Assembly: GCA_016235455.1 (NCBI GenBank)
Contig: JACRKZ010000085.1
Span: 1-64,000, forward strand
Origin: Armatimonadota bacterium
GTDB taxonomy: Bacteria > Armatimonadota > UBA10988
Reading direction: 5' to 3'
Length of the DNA: 64,000 nt
Both the position numbers and the translations under genes were made by a program. The stretch's first letter is position 1, and each line of letters starts with the position of its first letter. Shown in pieces: positions 1-8,311 of the stretch. The notes beneath the pieces are model-generated. The model did no database searches. It was not told where the DNA came from and was given only the letters and a program-made list of their open reading frames with translations.

Positions 1-1
1 G

Positions 2-1591
2 GCGCGGACCGCGCAATGGGCGCGCGCGGTGGCCCTGTGGCGCCGGGCCTATGGCGACGGCGAGCTGCTGCTCAGCCGCGCACCAGCCCGGCTCTCGCTC
101 AACCCGCACTCGGACCACCAAGGCATCTACGTGCTCTATGCCTGCCACCAGCGCGAAGTGGTGGTCGCCGCCGGCCGGCGAGATGACGGGCGGGTCGTGC
201 TCAGCCACGCCGACCCGGCCTACCAGGGCGGTCTGAGCTTCGACCTGACTACCGAGATGGCGCGCGACGCGGCCGCCTGGGACCGTGGCTGGCGAGACTA
301 CATCGAGGCCGATGCGGTGCGGCATGCCGTCGACGAGTTGCGCGACCCCAGGGGACGCTCCAGCGGCCGTACCGGCAGCCTGAACTACGTCAAGGCGGCG
401 CTGCTGCGCCTGGCACGGCGGTTCCCAGGTTGCATCGGCGGGCTCAATCTGCTGCTCGCGGGCGACATCCCGCCGGCCGCGGGCATGAGCTCGTCGAGCG
501 CCATCGTCGTGGCCTCGGCGCTCGCCGCCTTGGCTGCCGCCGGTCTGTCCATGGACCGCGCCGAGCTGACCGAACTGCTGGGCGAGGCGGAATGGTATGT
601 CGGCACGCGCGGCGGATCGGGCGACCACTCGGCCATGCTGCTGGGTCAGCTTGGGCGCTGGACCAACATCCGCTTCGAGCCGCCGCTCGGAGTGCGCGAT
701 GTGCGTCTGGCGGCGTGGCCCGACGGCTACCGCCTGTGGCTGGTCAACTCAGGTGTGCGGGCCGAGAAGTCCAGCGCCGAGAAGCGGCTGTTCAACCGCG
801 GTGTGTTCGCCTACAAGTTCGCCTATGCCGAGCTGCGCCGAGCCTTGGAGCGCCATGCCGAGGCTTGGGGTATCGAACCGGCCGTGGTGGCAGAGACGAG
901 CCGCCTGGCCGACTTCAATGTCGAACGGCTGCCGCTGCACCGGCTCTACGACCTGCTTCTGGAGTTGCCGGCCTACGCCTCCGCCGGCGAGTTGCGTGAC
1001 CGGTATGACGGCGCGTTCCATGCAGCCGCGCGGAGCTTCTTCGACACCGACGACCTGGCCGACCTGCCCGAGTCGTTTCCGCTGCGCGGCGCCGCGGTCT
1101 ACGGCCTGGGGCGCGCCGACCGTGGCCTGACCCAGGACCAGTTGCTGGCCCGTGGCGATGCGGACGCCATCGCCGAGTTTGGCCGGCTGATGACCATCAC
1201 CCACGATGGCGACCGTCTGTTCAGCCGGCTGTCGGACGGCACGGCGGTGCGTTACGACGGCCACGACCTGACATTGTCAGACGACGCGCTGGCCGCCATG
1301 CGCGACCTGGCCGCCGCCCAGCCGACGCACCAGGCGGTGCAGCTGCGCGAGCAGGCGGGATTCTACGGCGCCAGCATCGAGCCGCTCGACCGCCTCGTCG
1401 ACACCGCTCTGGCGCAGCCCGGCGTTCTGGGCGCGGGCCTCATGGGCGCCGGCGGCGGCGGCGTGGTGCTCGTCCTGGGCGATGCTCAGGCCGACGGCGA
1501 GGCGCTGGCCGAGGTACTGCTCGCGGAACTGCCGGGCGCCACCGTGGAGCCCTGGCGGCCAGCGGCGGGAGCCGGCGTGGTGGACGGCTGA
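2..1591 (+). CDS. GHMP sugar kinase, galactokinase-like (5' end probably off window)
   Basis: Probable ATP-dependent sugar-1-kinase acting in the cytoplasm. The frame is open to the window edge. A GTG at 29 is the first visible start and gives 520 residues, but galactokinases usually have about 25 residues before the first motif, so the true start may lie upstream. Numbering from 29, the substrate motif RAPARLSLNPHSDHQG near residue 17 takes the place of the galactokinase APGRxNLxGEHTDY block. The GHMP phosphate loop PPAAGMSSSSA lies around 148-158, and the C-terminal GAGLMGAGGGG loop is present. The altered first motif (NPHSDHQ for GEHTDY) and the length beyond the usual 380 mean the substrate cannot be named; galactose, arabinose or a uronic acid are options. 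Family is secure, substrate is inference. Confidence 0.82.
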   Translation, partial: ARTAQWARAVALWRRAYGDGELLLSRAPARLSLNPHSDHQGIYVLYACHQREVVVAAGRRDDGRVVLSHADPAYQGGLSFDLTTEMARDAAAWDRGWRDYIEADAVRHAVDELRDPRGRSSGRTGSLNYVKAALLRLARRFPGCIGGLNLLLAGDIPPAAGMSSSSAIVVASALAALAAAGLSMDRAELTELLGEAEWYVGTRGGSGDHSAMLLGQLGRWTNIRFEPPLGVRDVRLAAWPDGYRLWLVNSGVRAEKSSAEKRLFNRGVFAYKFAYAELRRALERHAEAWGIEPAVVAETSRLADFNVERLPLHRLYDLLLELPAYASAGELRDRYDGAFHAAARSFFDTDDLADLPESFPLRGAAVYGLGRADRGLTQDQLLARGDADAIAEFGRLMTITHDGDRLFSRLSDGTAVRYDGHDLTLSDDALAAMRDLAAAQPTHQAVQLREQAGFYGASIEPLDRLVDTALAQPGVLGAGLMGAGGGGVVLVLGDAQADGEALAEVLLAELPGATVEPWRPAAGAGVVDG

Positions 1592-1617
1592 CACATCGGG
1601 TAACGGGGCACCATACT
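1588..1617 (+). promoter_or_regulatory. Possible sigma70-like promoter of the lipoprotein gene
   Basis: CTGACA (1588-1593), an 18-bp gap and CATACT (1612-1617) stand upstream of the lipoprotein gene and overlap the stop of the kinase gene. A GGCCGG-TCTA-CCGGCC hairpin (1625-1640) follows in the putative leader. The match to consensus is moderate, so this is a suggestion only. Confidence 0.28.
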
Positions 1618-1678
1618 GCTCGAAGGCCGGTCTACCGGCCGCCGCGGGCAGCACCGCGGTGCCTCGAAAGGAAACCCG

Positions 1679-2479
1679 ATGCGATATACACCCAAGCAGC
1701 GTTGGCGTCGTCGAGCCGCGCTGTTGGTCCTCTGTCTGGCCACCGTGGCCGTTCTGCCGGCCTGCTCCAGCGGCAGCGGCGCGTCTTTCGCCAACGGCGA
1801 CTCGGCCACGGTGTTCGGTGGCACGGTCAACACCTTCGCCCGCACGGCTGACGGGCTGGTGCGCAGTGCCGGCATGAGCCTGCCGCTGACCACCGTGGCC
1901 GCCGCGCCGGCCTCACGCCAGAACCACGGCGAGGGCACCGGGCCGGCCGGCGCCTGGGCCGTGCTCGACTTCCCCGCCAGCACGCAGCAGACCACCGTGC
2001 TCAACCACGCGGAGATCCACTGGAACATGCACGGACATCCGCCGAACGTGTTCGCGGTGCCGCACTTCGACTTCCACTTCTACACCATCCCCGAGCATCA
2101 TGTGATGGCCATCACGCCGGCCGACACCCATGTGCCGGCCGCCAACCGCGTGCCCGCCGGCTACAGCAATGCCGACAGCGTACAGGCCTACCAGGCGCAG
2201 ATCGTGCCGCAGATGGGCTTCCACTCGCTGTTGCTGGCCGACCTGGGCAAGCCGTTCACCGCGACGATGGTGCTCGGCTACTACGGTGGCTCGCTGATCT
2301 TCATCGAGCCGATGATCACCCAGGAGCACCTGCTGATGCGGCAGTCGTTCACCATGGACGTGGCCGTGCCGCCGGTGTTCGGGCGGTCGACGCTCTATCC
2401 GACGCGCTTCGTAGCCACCTACGACCCGGGTGCCGACGCTTACCAGATGCTCTTCGACTCGTTCGTCCACGTCAACTGA
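1679..2479 (+). CDS. Exported His-rich lipoprotein, possibly DUF5602/TTHB210-like
   Basis: Predicted lipoprotein of 266 residues. An Arg-rich N-terminus (RWRRR), a hydrophobic stretch and the lipobox LPAC put the lipidated cysteine at residue 29. The mature part carries a conserved-looking histidine block, with HWNMHGHPP followed by VPHFDFHFYTIPEHH at roughly 119-143, then a second half rich in Met, His and aromatic residues. Such His clusters suggest metal binding, but no catalytic residues can be assigned. The histidine block recalls the DUF5602 (TTHB210-like) family, from memory only. The start ATG has AAAGGAAA upstream. It lies 87 bp after the sugar kinase gene and is followed by a strong hairpin. 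Function unknown. Confidence 0.8.
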   Translation: MRYTPKQRWRRRAALLVLCLATVAVLPACSSGSGASFANGDSATVFGGTVNTFARTADGLVRSAGMSLPLTTVAAAPASRQNHGEGTGPAGAWAVLDFPASTQQTTVLNHAEIHWNMHGHPPNVFAVPHFDFHFYTIPEHHVMAITPADTHVPAANRVPAGYSNADSVQAYQAQIVPQMGFHSLLLADLGKPFTATMVLGYYGGSLIFIEPMITQEHLLMRQSFTMDVAVPPVFGRSTLYPTRFVATYDPGADAYQMLFDSFVHVN

Positions 2480-2486
2480 CGCTCAT

Positions 2487-2525
2487 GGCTGGGATGGCCC
2501 GTCACAGCGACGGGTCGTCCCAGCC
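2487..2525 (+). terminator. Strong hairpin after the lipoprotein gene
   Basis: A 17-bp stem with only two G-U pairs and the loop ACAGC (2504-2508) begins 8 bp after the lipoprotein stop codon. There is no T-tract, so it may act as a factor-assisted terminator or as an mRNA 3'-end barrier. Confidence 0.55.
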
Positions 2526-2594
2526 CTGGCCGGAGGCGTCCACACGAAAGGCTTGCCAGAGCCGGCGGGCCTCGTCATCGTGGGTCCGCCTCCA

Positions 2595-2668
2595 GGCGAA
2601 TGGCGGTTCCGCGCGCCGATGATCGGCCTGCAAATTGGCCGTGGTCCGAAGGACCACCATTGGCCGCC
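2595..2668. repeat. Diverged copy of the multi-stem palindromic element
   Basis: The left arm GGCGAATGGCGGTTCC (2595-2610) pairs imperfectly with GGACCACCATTGGCCGCC (2651-2668). A perfect inner hairpin GTGGTCC-GAA-GGACCAC occupies 2641-2657. The core motif AATGGCG(A/G)T is shared with the element at 20479-20596, and the arrangement of an outer pair around an inner hairpin is similar, so I treat them as one family. Confidence 0.5.
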
Positions 2669-2772
2669 GGGCCACTGCAATGTCGACCTGCGGCTTCGCC
2701 GCCGGCCGATGCCAATCTGGCGTTTGGCGTACCGGCACCCGCGGCACTGACCGGCCGATGGAGGCGCCATCA

Positions 2773-2819
2773 GCCTTCAGGCGATTGGCCAGCGATTCGC
2801 GGACAACCGCCTGAAGGCG
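2773..2819. repeat. REP-like inverted repeat (CGCCTGAAGGC type)
   Basis: GCCTTCAGGCG (2773-2783) and CGCCTGAAGGC (2809-2819) are perfect inverted copies 25 bp apart. The right arm continues as GGGACTACCAAC. It sits in the repeat-rich convergent spacer. Confidence 0.5.
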
Positions 2820-2838
2820 GGACTACCAACTCGGCATC

Positions 2839-3630
2839 CTACCCCTCGTCATACCCCTTCAACTCGCGCACCCAGATGTTGCGATACCGAACGGGGTTGC
2901 CGTGGTCCTGGATATGGATCGGGCCCTTGACATCGTGCCGCTGGTACTGGGAAAGCGCACGGAACCGCATCGGACCCTTGGGCGCGGTATGGTTGTGCAC
3001 CACCACGCCATTGAACAGTACCGTGAAGTAGGCCGGCGTCTCCACCTCGTTGCCGGCCTCGCCCTTGAAGCGCGGCGCGGTCCACAGGATGTCGTAGCTA
3101 TTCCACTCGCCCGGCTTGCGGCAGACGTTGGCCAGCGGCGGGAACTGGCCGTAGATGGCGGCGGCCATGCCGTCGGCGTAGGTCTTGTTCTCGTAGCAGT
3201 CGAGCACCTGAATCTCGTAGTCGCCACAGAGGAAGACACCGCTGTTACCGCGGCCCTGGTCAGTGCCGTTGGGCGGGTTGGGCGAGGACCACTCCACGTG
3301 CAACTGGCAGTCGCCGAAGCTCTGCTTGGTCCAAGCATCGCCGCCGCCCACGGTCATGGCGCCATCGGCCACCTTGAAGGTGCAGGGCTTGCCGTCGCCG
3401 GCGCGCCAGGCGTCAGTGTTGGTGCCATCGAACAGCACCACGGCGTCCGACGGCGGTGCCACGGACACGGCCGGACCGGGCGTGACCACCGGCGGCTGCG
3501 GGCGAGTGCCGTCGTGCACGCGCCACTTGGAGCCGGGGTAGAAGGGCGTGTCGTCGTAGCCCAGCCCAATCACCACACCCGCGCCCAGCACGAGGCCCAG
3601 GCCCAGCAACACGCCGAAGCGCTTGGTCAT
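2839..3630 (-). CDS. DUF1080 (3-keto-disaccharide hydrolase-type) anchored protein
   Basis: A 263-residue protein with one hydrophobic segment at the N-terminus (about residues 6-23, VLLGLGLVLGAGVVIGLG), either an uncleaved anchor or a signal peptide. A Pro-rich linker follows, then a concanavalin-like DUF1080 domain from about 60 to the end (VVLFDGTNTDAWR, GNSGVFL, YEIQVLDCYENKTYADG, PGEWNSYDI, GPIHIQDHGNPVRYRNIWVREL). All family landmarks are intact. The family binds or hydrolyses oxidised glycosides. ATG at 3630 follows the stop of the upstream propeller-cytochrome gene by 2 bp, so the two genes are almost certainly cotranscribed. The pairing suggests a surface sugar-oxidising or binding module, which is inference. 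Confidence 0.88.
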   Translation of the reverse strand: MTKRFGVLLGLGLVLGAGVVIGLGYDDTPFYPGSKWRVHDGTRPQPPVVTPGPAVSVAPPSDAVVLFDGTNTDAWRAGDGKPCTFKVADGAMTVGGGDAWTKQSFGDCQLHVEWSSPNPPNGTDQGRGNSGVFLCGDYEIQVLDCYENKTYADGMAAAIYGQFPPLANVCRKPGEWNSYDILWTAPRFKGEAGNEVETPAYFTVLFNGVVVHNHTAPKGPMRFRALSQYQRHDVKGPIHIQDHGNPVRYRNIWVRELKGYDEG

Positions 3631-3632
3631 CA

Positions 3633-6431
3633 CTATCCTCCCGTCAGCAGCCCGGCCCAAGCCGTGCGCAGTTGCTGCAATTGCTTCTCTTCGTCGGCGC
3701 TGTAGCTGCCCTGCCGCTGGCCGTAGGTGTCGATCCAGGTGACCAGGGCATCGAGATCGGCGCCCGCCAGCTTCACGCCCTGATGCCCTTCCGGCGTCGC
3801 CAACAGCTTCATCAGTGCGCTGTTGCGGGCCTCGCCATCGCCCGGCAGCGAGCGGCCCGCGCCGTAGCGCGCCTTGACCTGGTCTCGCAGGCTGGGCCGG
3901 CCGTAGCCGAACAGCATGTCGTAGGACCGGGCCGCGGTCAGATCGACCGACGGCGACTTGCCGCCCGGCTGGTGGCAGGTCACGCAGAGCTTGTCCAGCA
4001 CCGGCTGCACCAGCTTGTCGTAGCGCAGCGGCCAGGAGCCTGCCGGCCCCGGCGTGATGCTCGACGGCCGGTGCCGCGTGGCCTGCGGGCGGCTGTTGGC
4101 CGGTGAGGTCTGGCGCGGCTCGTGGCAGCCGGCGCACGACTGCGTCTGGCCGGGCATGACGCTGGTCAGCGTGCGCATGGTGCGGATGGCCATGCCGTCG
4201 GCGTCGAGCGCTTGCAGGAAGACGCCTACGCCCGCCGGCGCGCGGAAGAAGGCCGAGCCGTCGGCCTCCACCGGCACGGTGCCCAGCACGCACTTGCCCG
4301 GATCGTCGGCGGTGCCGCCCAGGTTCGGCGTGTTCATGTTCGGCTGAGTCTTGATTGGCGTGGTCACCACGCGCAGCCGCTTGATGCTGCCCCGCGGCAC
4401 GTTGGGCATGCCATCGTAGGCGTTGAGCACCAGGAAATTGCCCTCCGGCGCGCCTGCCCAGTTGACGTGGCTGGTCAGGTCGGGTGGCGCGTGGCGCGCT
4501 TTGAGCGGCATCGGGTAGTTGCTGGAAATGGTCGCGTCGCGGTGGATCAGTTCCAGGTTGCCGAAGGCATCGTAGTAGTAGAGGCCGAAGCCGTTGACCG
4601 CGTTGCCGCCGCCCTGGCCGTTGAGCGCCTGGTTGCTCCAGGCGGTCAGGTAGTAACGCTCGGAGAGCGGCCACGGGTTGGCATAGAACGCCGCCGGCCA
4701 GCCCTGGACTTCGGGGTAGACCACCTCGGGCGTCAGCTTGGTCAGCGGCTCGGGACCATCGAGCCCCTTGGCCGGGTCGAGCATGACCAGGCTGCCGCCG
4801 GTGATGCTGTGGTGCGCCGTGGCGGTGAATACCATGCGGCGCGAGTTGGGGATGGAGCGCGCCTCAAACACGCCATGCAGGTGCGTGGTGTAGTTGCCAT
4901 AGACCGCCTGCACGTTGCTGCCGTCGGGATTGGCCGACCACAGGCCCATGTATGGCATGTTGTTGCGGTCGACATAGTCCCACCGGGCATAGAGGATGCG
5001 GCCGTCGTCGGCGATGCTCGGGGTCCACTCGAAGCTCTCGAACGGCGAGATCGGCTTGAGGTCGGTGCCATCGGGGTTGATCGTGTGCAGGGTGTAGATG
5101 GACACCGGCCGGTAGGCGTCGCCGCCGCAACGCACGTAGCTGTCGGGCAGCGTGCTGGTCAGGCTGGCCTGCGTCGTGCCGGGCAGGCACTGGGCGAACT
5201 GACTGCGCCGCGTGGACAGGAAGACAAGCTGGCCGTTGGGCAGGTAGCGCGAATCGAAGTCGTCGTAACGGCCATGGGTGATCTGGTGCAGGCCCGTGCC
5301 GTCGACGTTGATCTCGAACACGTGGTAGAAGCCGTCCTCAGGCAGCTTGTCCTTGTCCACCTTGTCCGGCCGCCCGGCCAGGTCGGGGTAGTACCGGCAC
5401 CAGGCGAAGGTGATCTTCTTGCCGTCCCACGACAGGTCGGGCGACATGACGCTGCCCGGCGGCAGGTCAGGCGTCAGGCTGCGCACCTGCGGCGCGCCGG
5501 ACTTGAGCCCGTCGAGCACGTAGAGCCCGCCACCAGGCCGTGACCACCAGCCGTAGTGCTGGTCCGACTGATGGCTGAACGAGCCCGGCGCGCGCTTGGC
5601 GAAGACGAGTTGGTCAAAGTCGAGCAGCGGATTGCTGAACGCCAGGTCGCGCACCACCCAGCGCGTCTCGAAGTACAGCGCCCGCTTCCCGGCGTCGTCC
5701 AGCGTCTCCCACTCCCGGTCGACCCGCTGGCCCAGGCTGTTGAGCTTGGCGGCGGCGGCCGCCGCGGCGGTCACACCGGCCGCGCTCAGGTCGCCGGCGA
5801 GCTTCGTGCCGCGCTCCAGCACGGTGCGCACGGGATAGCCAGCGGCCTTGGGCGCCAGATGCCGAACCGACCACTGGCTCAGGCTGCACTGGTCAGCCGG
5901 CATGCCCAGGGCGATATTGGTCTTGGGGTCGGCGGCGGCGTAGACCTCCACCTCATCGAGGTTGAAGTACTGCGTGCTGGGAACCTGGAAGCGCAGGTAC
6001 CGCGCGGACTGGCCCTTCAGGTCGATGTTCAGCGGCTTCTTGTCGTTGTAGCCATAGAACATCACGTCGTCGTGGCGGTAGACACGCTTCCAGGTCTTGC
6101 CGTCGTCGGAGCTGTAGGCCTCAAAAGCGCGGGTGCGGTCGGCGGTGCCGACCCGGTTGTAGACCAGGGCATGGTCCAACGCCACGGCCTGGCCGAGATC
6201 CACCTGCCACCAGGGATTGGCCTGGTTGTTGGTGTGGAATCCCCACTCGCCGTTGATCACGCCGTCGACGGCGCCGGCGGCGTCCTCGGCGGTGTTCATG
6301 GCCACCGCCGTTTGGCCGCGGAGCTTGTCTTGGGTCAGCCAGTCAGCCTCCACCTGCGCGCGGAACTCAGCCTGAGTAGCCGCCCAAGAGGGCAGCGCCA
6401 TCACGAGTACGACCAGCCACCGGACACGCAT
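3633..6431 (-). CDS. Secreted discoidin/beta-propeller/dihaem protein (HZS-alpha-like domain)
   Basis: A 932-residue exported protein. Signal peptide: MRVRWLVVLVMALPSWAAT. Domains in order: an F5/8-type C (discoidin) domain at about 35-150 (NPWWQVDLGQAVALDHALVY, ARYLRFQVP, LDEVEVY); a large TolB/PD40-like propeller at about 250-700, with repeated DGT, SWDGKKITF and PNGQLVFLSTRR blades; then a C-terminal cytochrome region with CAGCH (C766-H770) and CVTCH (C816-H820). This domain order matches proteins annotated with the hydrazine synthase alpha middle domain in Planctomycetes-type genomes, where it does not imply hydrazine synthesis. ATG at 6431 is chosen over GTG at 6449 because GGGAG lies 8 bp upstream and the signal peptide then begins properly. 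The GTG would give an overlapping GTGA with the upstream reading frame. Confidence 0.85.
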   Translation of the reverse strand: MRVRWLVVLVMALPSWAATQAEFRAQVEADWLTQDKLRGQTAVAMNTAEDAAGAVDGVINGEWGFHTNNQANPWWQVDLGQAVALDHALVYNRVGTADRTRAFEAYSSDDGKTWKRVYRHDDVMFYGYNDKKPLNIDLKGQSARYLRFQVPSTQYFNLDEVEVYAAADPKTNIALGMPADQCSLSQWSVRHLAPKAAGYPVRTVLERGTKLAGDLSAAGVTAAAAAAAKLNSLGQRVDREWETLDDAGKRALYFETRWVVRDLAFSNPLLDFDQLVFAKRAPGSFSHQSDQHYGWWSRPGGGLYVLDGLKSGAPQVRSLTPDLPPGSVMSPDLSWDGKKITFAWCRYYPDLAGRPDKVDKDKLPEDGFYHVFEINVDGTGLHQITHGRYDDFDSRYLPNGQLVFLSTRRSQFAQCLPGTTQASLTSTLPDSYVRCGGDAYRPVSIYTLHTINPDGTDLKPISPFESFEWTPSIADDGRILYARWDYVDRNNMPYMGLWSANPDGSNVQAVYGNYTTHLHGVFEARSIPNSRRMVFTATAHHSITGGSLVMLDPAKGLDGPEPLTKLTPEVVYPEVQGWPAAFYANPWPLSERYYLTAWSNQALNGQGGGNAVNGFGLYYYDAFGNLELIHRDATISSNYPMPLKARHAPPDLTSHVNWAGAPEGNFLVLNAYDGMPNVPRGSIKRLRVVTTPIKTQPNMNTPNLGGTADDPGKCVLGTVPVEADGSAFFRAPAGVGVFLQALDADGMAIRTMRTLTSVMPGQTQSCAGCHEPRQTSPANSRPQATRHRPSSITPGPAGSWPLRYDKLVQPVLDKLCVTCHQPGGKSPSVDLTAARSYDMLFGYGRPSLRDQVKARYGAGRSLPGDGEARNSALMKLLATPEGHQGVKLAGADLDALVTWIDTYGQRQGSYSADEEKQLQQLRTAWAGLLTGG

Positions 6432-6445
6432 CGTCCGTCTCCCGA

Positions 6446-6612
6446 TCACAATGATCGCAGATACGCCAGTAGGGCGTCGATCTCCTCCGGCCGCAGATGG
6501 GCCGTATGTCCGTGCCGCTCGCCACGGTTACGCGTGGTCAGCACGTCGCGCAGCGACACTGCCGAACCGTCATGCAGGTACGGCGCCGTGCGCCACAACT
6601 CGCTTGCGGCCC
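6446..6612 (-). pseudogene. Out-of-frame C-terminal remnant of the YncE-like haem protein
   Basis: Minus-strand frame reading ASELWRTAPYLHDGSAVSLR and ending DALLAYLRSL before TGA at 6446. This is the usual C-terminus of the family encoded at 6570-8177 but it lies in a different frame. Relative to the family, the join drops the second haem segment and then shifts frame near 6605-6612. It may be a real deletion, or a collapsed or mis-called base stretch in a GC-rich tract. Confidence 0.6.
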
Positions 6613-8177
6613 GCCGCCGCCACCGGCGCCAGCCGGCCACCCACCAGGTACGGGCTCGGCTCGGGCACCAGCGACCGCAGGTAGGCCTGCACGTCGGCCA
6701 GGTCGCCCGGCTCGGGCTGCCGGAACAGGATGTATTTGAACCCCGCCTCGGCGGCGACCTCCATGTCGGCGCGCACCCCGTGGGCCATGCTCGGCGGCGT
6801 CCTGGCCGACCAGACCAACGACTTGGTCGACTTCGGGTTGCCGATACCGTCGTTGAGCAGGTCCCAGTTGAGCCCGTCGGCACGCGCGTTGGGGTGGCAA
6901 CTCGCGCAGCTCAGCCAGCCCTGGAAGCTCTGGCGGCCGTCATGGAACAACCGCTCGCCGCGTCGCTCGGCCGTGTCCTTGGCCGGCGCGCCGCGCAGGA
7001 CCGAGTACGGGCCCTGCAGCGACGAGCCGCCCGCGGCCACCATGCCGCTGAAGGCATTGGCCAGGGCCAACTGTCCCTGGCTGGACACGGCGACCGTGCG
7101 CCAGCCCGCTTCGCCCGGGCCGGACCGCGAGATGGCCTCGGCCTGCACCAGCGCGGCCAGGTCGTTGACCAGTTCCATGCGCCGCTCGGGCTGCTCGGCG
7201 ATGCCCAGCCACAGGTTGCGGCTGGTGATGGCGTACTCGCCCGACAACCTGGCTGCCGCCCAATCGGTCGGCAGCTTGCCCGCCAACAGCGGATGCAGGC
7301 GGGCCAGATCGACCCGCGCCAGTTGGCCAATGCCGGACAGGACCACCCAGAGCGTCTGGCCATCGCCCGACAGCGCCATGCCCCAGGGGTCGGCCGCGCC
7401 GCGGGTCGGCTCGTCGAGCAGGAAGGTGGTGTACAGCCGGCGCTCGGCCAGGTCGATGATGCTGACCGCATTGGTGCTCACCCAGCCGCGGTCGAGTTGC
7501 GTGGGCAGCAGATTGTAGCGACCGACCAGGTGCGCCACGTAGGCCCACCGGCCGTCGGGCGAGATGCACACCGAGCGCGCCGCGGTGGCGCCGGCCGGCA
7601 GCTTGACAGTCGCTGCCGCGGCGCCGCTGGGCAGATCGACGAGTTGCACCGCGACGGCGTTGTCTTCGGTGGTCGCGTCGCCGCCGGGCAGCAGCGGTAC
7701 TACCACCGCCAGCGACTCGTCGGGCGTCACGGCCACGGCTTCGGGTTGCCCGGCTACCGCCAGGCTGCCGTGCGGCTGGCCGTCGCTCAGGCCGGTGAGA
7801 GACAATCCCTCCAGGTTGCACGCCAGAAGCAGGCCATGTTTGGGCGCCAGGGCCAGGCCCTGCGGCCGCGGACCGACCGCCCAGCGTCGCAAGCCCCGGC
7901 CGGTGGCTGCGTCGAACAGGCCCACCGTGCCGCCCAGCACATCGGCCACCCAGAGCCGATCGCCACGCAGCACCAGGCCGCTGGGTCGGGGCAGCTTGAC
8001 CTGTCGCGCATCACGACCGGAACGGTAGTCAACCCAGTGCAGCAGGTTGTCACCGTGGTCGGCCACCACGAACTGAGCGCCGTCCGCGGTGAAGGCCAAA
8101 GCCTGGGGCCGCGGCGAGGCACAGACCACCGCGGCGGCCAGTAGACCTGACAGCGCCACCAGACAACGCTTGGGCAC
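6570..8177 (-). CDS. Exported YncE-like beta-propeller with c-type haem motif, 3' frameshifted
   Basis: A 535-residue exported protein. Start GTG at 8177, with AGGGGAG 6 bp upstream, gives the signal peptide MPKRCLVALSGLLAAAVVCA. A seven-bladed YVTN/YncE-type propeller fills about 25-330 (ALAFTADGAQFVVADHGDN, CISPDGRWAYVAHL, MALSGDGQTLWVVLSG). A cytochrome-like part follows with CASCH at C424-H428 and GNPKSTKSLVWSARTPPSMAHG. The family normally has a second CxxCH and ends WRTAPYLHDG. Here the frame instead runs into RKRVVAHGAVPA and stops at 6570, while the expected tail is found in another frame (6446-6612). The gene therefore looks damaged, or the sequence has an error. It heads the operon with the discoidin/dihaem and DUF1080 genes. 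Confidence 0.78.
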   Translation of the reverse strand: MPKRCLVALSGLLAAAVVCASPRPQALAFTADGAQFVVADHGDNLLHWVDYRSGRDARQVKLPRPSGLVLRGDRLWVADVLGGTVGLFDAATGRGLRRWAVGPRPQGLALAPKHGLLLACNLEGLSLTGLSDGQPHGSLAVAGQPEAVAVTPDESLAVVVPLLPGGDATTEDNAVAVQLVDLPSGAAAATVKLPAGATAARSVCISPDGRWAYVAHLVGRYNLLPTQLDRGWVSTNAVSIIDLAERRLYTTFLLDEPTRGAADPWGMALSGDGQTLWVVLSGIGQLARVDLARLHPLLAGKLPTDWAAARLSGEYAITSRNLWLGIAEQPERRMELVNDLAALVQAEAISRSGPGEAGWRTVAVSSQGQLALANAFSGMVAAGGSSLQGPYSVLRGAPAKDTAERRGERLFHDGRQSFQGWLSCASCHPNARADGLNWDLLNDGIGNPKSTKSLVWSARTPPSMAHGVRADMEVAAEAGFKYILFRQPEPGDLADVQAYLRSLVPEPSPYLVGGRLAPVAAAGRKRVVAHGAVPA

Positions 8178-8192
8178 GCGACACTCCCCTAC

Positions 8193-8210
8193 CCGGCTCG
8201 CGCGAGCCGG
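8193..8210. promoter_or_regulatory. Perfect GC-rich palindrome between divergent genes
   Basis: CCGGCTCG-CG-CGAGCCGG lies just upstream of the ribosome-binding site of the propeller gene and about 100 bp before the divergent sulfatase gene. It could be an operator or a leader hairpin; nothing else distinguishes the two. Confidence 0.3.
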
Positions 8211-8311
8211 CTGATGGGTACTGACGATCATTGAGCGGTGCATGTTTCGCACATTCCCAGGGAATGACAGGAGCCCTGCCCGACGCGGACAATGTTTGCG
8301 TGGAGACCGTC

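Larger units (their letters stand above)
2526..2838. other. Gene-free convergent spacer filled with palindromic repeats
   Basis: No credible gene is seen between the lipoprotein hairpin and the DUF1080 stop codon. The stretch is packed with inverted repeats: a diverged copy of the multi-stem element (2595-2668), a GCGGC-TTC-GCCGC hairpin (2690-2702) and an 11-bp inverted repeat (2773-2819). Both flanking genes point into it, so it also serves as the convergent terminator region. Confidence 0.7.

Noticed and set aside
2526..2838. Small ORFs in the repeat-rich spacer
   Set aside because: Short frames on both strands run through palindromes, lack ribosome-binding sites and have no similarity to known proteins.
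3633..6431. Possible true hydrazine synthase
   Set aside because: Only the middle-domain-like propeller and CxxCH motifs are shared; no partner subunits or anammox context. I treat it as a surface propeller cytochrome.
5556..8144. Long open frame on the plus strand opposite the propeller-cytochrome genes
   Set aside because: Antisense shadow produced by high GC content. Composition is low-complexity (His, Gln, Arg, Gly) with no recognisable domain, while the minus strand carries clear haem and propeller motifs.
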